Source of the DNA: Myrica gale
Lineage: Eukaryota > Streptophyta > Magnoliopsida > Fagales > Myricaceae
Length of the DNA: 64,000 bases
Reading direction: 5' to 3'
NCBI GenBank assembly: GCA_963930655.1
Contig: OZ005601.1
Coordinates: 10,288,001-10,352,000 of the forward strand
Under the pieces are notes generated by a model. It was not told the DNA's origin. It saw nothing but the letters and a program-made list of their open reading frames with translations, and did not search any database. Below are positions 57,352 to 64,000 of this stretch, one piece after another. The translations under genes and the position numbers were made by a program. The first letter of the stretch is position 1. Each line of letters opens with the position of its first letter.

Positions 57352-58700
57352 TGTCATGCCCCAAAAATCAGCATAAAAAAAAGAAATAAAGAAATTTATC
57401 TCCTTTATTCAGAACAAACATATTATAACTACACTATTTTAAAATATAAAAATAAACATAAACAAAGTCTCTTATCAGTCTAAAAACCAAAATGATGCTC
57501 TCATCTATCCCGCCCGTATGATTTCTAGGTTCAATGATTGAGCAATCTCTGAAAATAAGAAAAATATAACGGAGTGAGTTTGACAACTCAATAAGTAGAA
57601 AATAAAATAAACGAATAAAAGTATAATCGTTTTCCGAAATCAAAAATTTACAATTATTGATAGTTTTACCAGTAATACAGAAAAATCTCTTTGACATTAA
57701 CAGTAAGCCACATTGACCCATGTGCCAGGGTTGTGCAACTACTTATTCGGCGGCCAACCGAAATAAGTCAATAGTAAGCGGAGTTCACCCTACTAAAACT
57801 TAGTGAGAACGTCAAGTGTGCACAACGGAGAAACCCACGTAGAAACCACTCTGAAGAATGGGTGCACTCGGTAATCAGTATGATGGTATCAACAGCAACA
57901 GTAATCAGTAACAGAACATTGCCTCGGGGTTGAAAACAGTATAATATATAAATATCAGAAATCAAAATCAGAAACAGAAACATAAATAATATTCAGCAGA
58001 ATACATAATTTTTGAAAAAGAATATAGAATTGTAATATAAACAGATTTTAGTATGTCTTTTAAAATTCCATATTTATTTTCAGAATAACATAAGCTTGCA
58101 ATAAAATAATATTTTCCACAAAATCTTTCTACCAAAACATGTTCTTCATTTTTGCAGAAAAACAATATAGTAACTTCGCTTACCCGACTTGTATCGATAA
58201 TCGAACCGCCATAAAATTCACGTATTGCAATGATCCAAAAGAACAAAAAAAAATTGTGAATACCCAACAATGATCGAATTGATAAAGAGATAGATCTCAA
58301 AAATGATAGAGAATGACGTTTGAGAGGTGCGAATAATCTCGGAGCGAGAAGTCTCTTTTATAGGCGAGAAAGACTTGAATACAAGGTGAAAACCGTCCAA
58401 AATGGAATACCATTAGGCGTCTCTTCACACACTTCCTATTGCTGCCATTAGTCGCTAAAACACATAAAAACTTCGAGAAATGAGCGTTGGAAGTGAAAAG
58501 CCTAAAAAATCAAATGAAATGGTGCTAAAACAGTCGAGAAATTGAAGAGAGAGAGAGGGGCAATTGATGAGAGAGAAATTGAAAGGTTGAAAACGACGGC
58601 TAGGGTAGAAGAATTGTGACTTTCAAATATGGGGAAGAAGATAGGTGAAACATACCGTTTCACTTAACATTTCAAATCCACTCGAACCCGTTTAAATAAC
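57352..58700 (-). mobile_element. Probable solo LTR of a gypsy-type retrotransposon
   Basis: It begins TGTCATGCCCC at a point where paralogous copies run on (TTAATTATTTG...), so it is an insertion. Minus-strand CTATAAAAGAGAC (near 58352-58364) resembles an LTR TATA. ACTTATTGAGTTGTCAAACTC downstream on the minus strand resembles the TTATTGAGTTAG part of the 48439 LTR. The right edge and target duplication could not be fixed, so the boundary is approximate. Confidence 0.45.
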
Positions 58701-58881
58701 ATAAAAGCTCCATTTTAGTCTATATTCTTAAAATTTTTGAAATTCTTTTGAATGTAGAAGCTTATTGAGATTTTTAAAAAGTTTGAATTATAGAAGTAAA
58801 AATTAAAAATTTTGAAATATATTTATTTTGTTAGAAATTTTATATCCCGGCAAACAAACATTTCTCGCTTTGAATTCACGG

Positions 58882-58980
58882 AATCACGTTGCAAAGCTTT
58901 CTGATTTTGGTCTCGCCAGGGATGTGGACCAAAATGGCAATAAAAATGTACGTGTCCCATTTTTTGTGGTTAGGCCGAAG
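58882..58980 (+). pseudogene. Kinase activation-segment fossil, copy 4
   Basis: Reads AKLSDFGLARDVDQNGNKN; same DFG-containing fragment as the three other copies with its own changes after DFGLARD. The open frame 58828-59040 around it is otherwise not kinase-like. Confidence 0.55.
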
Positions 58981-60268
58981 AAAAAGAACAACATTAGCTG
59001 CGGCCTTTCTTCTTTTCCCACTTACGGAAGTGACCCGTGACGGATGCCAATGAGACAAAAAGTTGCAACTTTTAGGTGATTCCGTCCTTCAAATCTACTC
59101 ATTTTTCTCATGTATATTATATCTTAATCGCAGTCCATATCATGATCTGTTTATGCTTGGAAAGGCCTATGATCACCATTCACCACGATGATCAAAAGAG
59201 GAGTACGTAAGTACTCTACTAACATTGGGGTTGGATCAATTTTGTTGTCAACCCAGAAATTGGGCTAGATATATGGACTGCGAAAAAGGTCGTGCGATAC
59301 AATATTTTCTGGCTCAACCCGAAACAGCTTTATAATAGAGGAAATGGTGACACCAACATTCTGATTCTGTGAAAGATTTAGAGAAACGATGGTACTATAT
59401 TAACTACATGGATACGTCTTAATTAATGTGTAGCCCAATAGCAGCCATCGTTTTGTTGTTTTGGGAGGGGTAATTTTCATGGAGTTATTCCTTTCCTAGA
59501 CACAAGTAACGGAGTGTTCTCGTGAGGGGTACTGATGATCACAGATCTTGGCCCGCATGATGCTACTCATTTCGCGCAATTAGGAATACAGGTAGAATAG
59601 ACATGTTGGCTTAGTCGAAAGAAGCTTATTATACTTTCTAGAAAAGAGCAATGCATTCTCCAGACGATAACGACGAGTACGCGCCAAATCGCCATGCATG
59701 TGCTATTCAGTGAATTTTTTGTTTAATTTATTTTTACGTCTCCGAGCTGCTTCCATGTATATATCTTGTACTTCAATTTTCTTTAGGTCAGTCTTTTATC
59801 AATTAATTACCCAACTCGAGTCCAAACGTCATGCTATTCTTTTTTCTTCTTGCCAAATCTCAAATTGGGAGGTGTAAATTAAAGGCATGCGACGTAAATT
59901 TGTTACTCTTTGTACCATCAATCAACGCCCTGTTGACTGTTTCCTTTGGAGTAGTTTTGGTCGTATTATTCTGAGTTGCTACTACCATATAGAAGAAAGC
60001 CGAGGATAACATTGAAATTAACTTACATGCATGGAAGAAACCACAAACCCTACGCATAGATGCCATAGGCGAGAAGGAAATGTACTAATTAAGTGCAGCA
60101 TGTACCCATCCATGCTTACAAGCTACAAGCAGGTGCGCGCACTACAATGAGTACATTGGCATGAACATAGCAGCAACTGATGACACATCCCAGGACGACA
60201 CGAGTAGCAGCTTTTATTCCGACATATATATATATATATATAATATTAGTCTAAGCACTCCAAAGCAT

Positions 60269-60622
60269 TCAAGTGGATGTTGGCGGTTTGTGGGGTGACT
60301 TGTACCCTGGTGGCGGCTTGTAGTAGGGTTTAGCCTCCTCTACTGGTGGGTGTCCTGGGTGATGTGGTGGCTTGTGTTCTGGGTATGGCTTCTTTCCCTC
60401 GAGGGATTCATCAAGAGTGGTTGGTGGCCTGTGTTTCCGGGGTGGCTTGTGTCCCTTGTGGTATTCGCCATCCAGAATAGTTGCCTTCTCTTCCATGGAA
60501 GACTCCTCCGCAGAAGGAGGCCTGTGCGGTGGTCCATGGGGAGGTTTGTGGTGATCAGCGAGAGAGTGAGTGGTGAGAAGCACCACTGCAAGGAGCAATA
60601 GCAGCAAGTACTTGGGAGACAT
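60269..60622 (-). CDS. Secreted proline-rich protein, type II, full-length
   Basis: Intronless, 117 codons from ATG 60620-60622. The MSPK start is as in the other type II copies; an ATG seven codons upstream is not conserved. Signal peptide MSPKYLLLLLLAVVLLTTHS, then HHKPPHGPPHRPPSAEES, EEKATILDGE, KGHKPPRKHRPPTTLDESLEG, EHKPPHHPGHPPVEEAKPYY and the tail YKPPPGYKSPHKPPTST. It keeps the full C-terminus that the 34106 and 37353 copies have lost, so it best shows the ancestral type II protein. No cysteine in the mature region. Minus-strand AATAAA at 60213-60218. Apoplastic or cell-wall role inferred. Confidence 0.87.
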   Translation of the reverse strand: MSPKYLLLLLLAVVLLTTHSLADHHKPPHGPPHRPPSAEESSMEEKATILDGEYHKGHKPPRKHRPPTTLDESLEGKKPYPEHKPPHHPGHPPVEEAKPYYKPPPGYKSPHKPPTST

Positions 60623-60672
60623 TTTGAGCTGTTGAGTGAGCATGTGTGAAAACCGGAGGAAATTAGTAGGTC

Positions 60673-60680
60673 ATTTTATA
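60673..60680 (-). promoter_or_regulatory. TATA box of PRP 60269-60622
   Basis: TATAAAAT about 52 bp before the ATG, same position as in the other type II genes. Confidence 0.6.
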
Positions 60681-60783
60681 ATGGGCAGGGGCCTCTGTCT
60701 TCTCGCCACATGGTTTATTTACTTTTGTTTAGTAGATTGCAGTTTATTCAGCAAAAAAAGAAAAAAAAAGTTTAGTAGATTGC

Positions 60784-61191
60784 AGAAGGTGGCGGCAAGT
60801 AGGTCGTAGAAGCACCTTATCTTGAAAATCATATTTCCTAATTTTATTGTAAGAGATATTTGATAGGATCGATCAATTGGATCCCACTAAGTTGAAAAGT
60901 TGGACTATTAGCTGAAGTTGCATCTGGGGCAGGTAGTTTGAGAAACAGATTTAACTTAAGGCCTGCTTGAGGACTCTGGTGAGTCTGAGAAGGTGGCGGC
61001 AAGTAGGTCGTAGAAGCACCTTATCATGAAAATCACATTTCCTAATTTTATTGTAAGAGATATTTGATAGGATCGATCATTTGGATCCCACTAAGTTGAA
61101 AAGTTGGACTATTAGCTGAAGTTGCATCTGGGGCAGGTAGTTTGAGAAACAGATTTAACTTAAGGCCTGCTTGAGGACTCTGGTGAGTCTT
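60784..61191. repeat. 204-bp tandem duplication upstream of PRP 60269
   Basis: AGAAGGTGGCGGCAAGTAGG starts at 60784 and 60988; the units are nearly identical. The junction again falls at GTGAGTCTGAG, the same GTGAGTCTGA site used as the breakpoint of the 3.25-kb duplication. The promoter-distal region is affected, not the TATA box. Confidence 0.88.
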
Positions 61192-62875
61192 GTCTTGTCT
61201 GACCAATCCAAAATCCGAAGTCCGGTTAGTGAAAGATATTCAGGGAAGAAGCAAGCGAAGATGGTGAAGTTGCATGCCGGGTCCAAGTGAAAAGTTGTCA
61301 GGGGGCCTCTAATCCTCTATCACAAGCTTGGCAAAAACATATATATATAGTTGTATCAGATCAGGGGTCGCTCCCCATGGAAATGAGCTTGTATCATGTC
61401 AATAGCGATAACAAGTCTGATCTAGCTAGCTGGCGGGCGGACTGAAATTCGAACCACCACGTTTACCAAAAGAAAACAGAGCAGTGGGGTAGTTGAATAT
61501 ACCGATGAGATTCGGTTCCTGATTTAGTCGATAAAGGACGTGGATTATAGTAATAGTTGGTTTTATGTGCCATATCTATCCCATCGTAACAGTGGGATAG
61601 ATGGAAGAAAAAGACGATCCACTCACAGATTTCGACAAGTAAAGTGGCGATTAGAGTTTCTTCCTTTTTTTTATTTATTTATTTTTTTCTAAACTCTTCC
61701 TTCTTTTCCACTGCGTTTGGCAGGAATCCACTTACAATTGTCGGCTTACTGAACCTGGTCTGTTTTGTGGTTAAATTAGCATTAAAATTTACGTTTCCCA
61801 CGCCACCCATTGTCATTATTAGATTCTGATAGTTTATACTTTAAAAACTATTAATTTTATTATATTTTACCATTTAATTATTAATTATTTATATTTGACA
61901 CTTTAAGTTGAAGGAAAATTAATATTTTGTTTTCTTTTCAAAATTTTAACTATTATATATTTTTTACATTATTATTTTGTTAAATTAAAATTTGAATTTC
62001 CATCTAAATTAACATAAAACACACATAATAGTTAATAGGAGAAATATCATAATTCTAAATTTAATATGTCAGTATTTTAATATTTGGTGAGCAAAAAAAA
62101 TATATTTTTCACTTCCAATTAAAGTATATAAGTTATGTTTCAAAATTGCATTTCTCTATTTTCTACGAATTTGGACCGCGACCTCTATTTATACTCTTGA
62201 TTAATGTCATTTTCTTTTACACTACATGTGTTAATTTGTTCAAATTGAAAGTTCGTTTGTTTTAATTAGCTCTCTGAAGTGCCCGTGGACTGTAAGAGCA
62301 TGTTGTGTTACTTGCAAGATAGCATCATGAACTCCTCTCCAAACAGTTAATACAGTTCCATTTTTGTTTGTGGTTCCCCATTTGAAAACTGAATTCTTAT
62401 GTTAATCATTGTTTTATCTTGCTAATGCTAGCCCATATTTTAGTATTAAAGAGTTCCTTGTTTTCAAATTGAAAAGTCTTCATGAGGCCTTTACTACTCC
62501 CACTTTTTCATTGTTATTATTGTGAACAAAACCGAGTAGGCCCTTCTATAATTTATCGTCTTTATTCTTGAATCGTGCATTATATGAGAATTTTCATTAG
62601 ATAATCTAGTTTCAGGTTCGTTCACCTTTCCCCCATCACATTTTCTCCATGCTAATGAATGCTTAGAGATTTAGAAAAAAAAAAAGAGAATGCTTAGTGC
62701 GCCATGCATATCCAAATATTTCGTATAATCATCAACTGAAGTTTGACAAGTGCTGTGATATAACCCAGGCGTAGGCGCGCAGAACGCTTGAACAGTTGAG
62801 CACTTGAGCCGTTGCTGAATTAATTCAGAAACCAGGCTCTGGAAAACATCGTTGAGGCATGCATGTCTAATATTA
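61192..62875. repeat. Spacer segment paralogous to 38000-40115
   Basis: Follows 38000-40115 from TTGTCTGACCAATCC through AAAGTCTTCATGAGGCC to the CAGAAACCAGGCTC region, without the two insertions found there. No gene seen. Confidence 0.8.
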
Positions 62876-62896
62876 ATTTGAGAATGTTTTTTAACC

Positions 62897-63032
62897 ACCG
62901 CCGGACGGTTTTATAATTCTTAAATTACTTTACATAATAAAAATTTTATTTTGACATAAAAAATATGATTTGGTGACAAAATATAGTTTGACACTCAAAA
63001 TTTTGATACGTAATATCAATTTTTTTATAGTG
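62897..63032. mobile_element. 3'-end remnant of a GTCCGGAC-type CACTA element
   Basis: CGCCGGACGGTTTTATAATTC, then TTGGTGACAAAATATAGTTT, and a TTTTTTATAGTG end resemble the last about 135 bp of the 5154-10446 element (GTCCGGACGG..., GTGACAAAATTTGG, TTTCTTGTAGTG). The rest is missing. Confidence 0.5.
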
Positions 63033-63119
63033 TTAACAATAATTGCCTTTATTCTTATAGTTTGTATTTTACTAATATATTTTTAGTTATTTAAAAATAA
63101 GAAGTATGTAGTTTTCTAG

Positions 63120-64000
63120 TGCAGCAGAAAGGCATATACGGGGGACTGCCTCCATATTATGGGCCCGTGAAGAGCGTGGTGAGAAGAAACTTCGATATGG
63201 CTTCGTGAAATTAGTTGCAGAGACAGGTCATGATGATAACGATCCTGAATTTTGGATGGCAAAGTGACGATCTAGACGAGGACTTTTTTTTCCTTTTTTT
63301 TGTTTTGTTTTGTTTTGTTTTGTGTTTTCTTCTTGACTGTTTGAGAAACATGAAGACGGGTTGTGAAAAAATTCAAGCGTGACATCAAATTTTGGTCCCT
63401 TTCAATAAGTTAGTCCTGGTGGGGGACTCACTACTCTACTAACAGCGTTTCACGTGCAAGAATCCGCGATTGGTAATGGGCAATCAATTTTTATCCTTCG
63501 TCAGTGGCAATACGACGCATGAGCAGCGCGTGATTCTTTACCACATATTTCCTCCGGTAACGCGAAACATTAGGAGCATTCTAGCTTGTGCGGTTGTTTT
63601 TTTTCGGCTTACAAATGTTTCGCATTTTTCTCTCTCCTTTACTGTTATGGTCCTGGTTACTGGAAAATAAATTCTCTGCCTGAAATTATTGCACAGAACA
63701 AATAGTAAATTTTTGATGGTTTGAACTTGTAGATTCATGACCTAAGGGAATAAAAAACTTATTAAAATGCGCAGGTATGTTACGGCTGTTTCACCATGAT
63801 TTCCATGATAGATGAAAATGCTTTAGCAAGAAAGAAAGATTGAAGAAAACATTTGTAAATAATTTATACAACAATAGAAATTCCAGCGTGTGATGGGGAA
63901 TAGGATTGGTTAATCGATCCCTTTTGCTTCTTTCTGAAAGCTTGAATCAGGAGGTGATGATATACAAGCATCATCCAAGAAAATTAGACTATTTATTTTA
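63120..64000. repeat. Spacer leading to the next PRP gene
   Basis: 63120-63490 resembles 18950-19270. From 63495 on it follows 23740-24250, including TTCCAGCGTGTGA and AGACTATTTATTTTA at the very end. In both earlier cases this sequence lies about 410 bp to the left of a type I PRP stop codon. Confidence 0.75.

Noticed and set aside
58828-59040. Functional kinase open reading frame
   Set aside because: Only the activation segment is present; no ATP-binding lobe, catalytic loop or C-lobe.

Overview
This is plant nuclear DNA, most likely from a eudicot and possibly a woody rosid; the species cannot be named from the sequence. Genes are intronless and sparse, the DNA is AT-rich, and most of the window is transposon. 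No organellar or bacterial features and no RNA genes were recognised.

The host content is one tandem family of small secreted proline-rich proteins (PRPs), all on the minus strand. Seven are intact or nearly so: 2532-2996, 14912-16297, 21344-21772, 24661-25044, 34106-34432, 37353-37679 and 60269-60622. Two are broken: 28905-29210 and 56883-57200. Each intact copy has a signal peptide, a KPP-rich body and a short 5' leader, and all but one have a clear TATAAAA-type box about 40-60 bp upstream. Most share an (S/T)LDES(L/P)EG-type acidic motif and a PGHPPVE motif. From about 20.8 kb on, the array has a compound unit: type I PRP, a fossil of a receptor-like cytoplasmic kinase activation segment, type II PRP, then about 2 kb of spacer. 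Part of this was duplicated again as a 3.25-kb tandem repeat (31481-34750 and 34751-37997) whose junction shows CTGA microhomology. Spacer homology at the right edge predicts another type I PRP just beyond base 64000.

Mobile DNA fills the gaps, and many boundaries can be read to the base. There are hAT elements with perfect 8-bp target duplications at 138-1387, 10990-12654, 40317-41567 and 47239-55091. A complete CACTA element lies at 5154-10446 (TSD CAG). A second CACTA-like lineage is present at 26002-28904 and, inverted, at 46200-47238/55100-55165. There is a deleted Ty3/gypsy element at 29578-32311 (TSD GTATA). A non-autonomous LTR element at 48439-51419 (TSD CCAGA) is nested inside the hAT transposase gene at 48361-53378, and that hAT is itself inserted in a CACTA-like remnant. 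Two rearranged fragments of an endogenous caulimovirid lie at about 17.3-18.6 kb, and a protein phosphatase 1 gene fragment at 45633-46000.

The most unusual signals are the two CACTA-like lineages, which share a related plant transposon protein but are each packed with their own short palindrome (GTCCGGAC or CGATCGATCG), and the compound PRP-kinase fossil-PRP unit. The PRPs probably act in the cell wall or apoplast. That is inferred from composition and signal peptide only.
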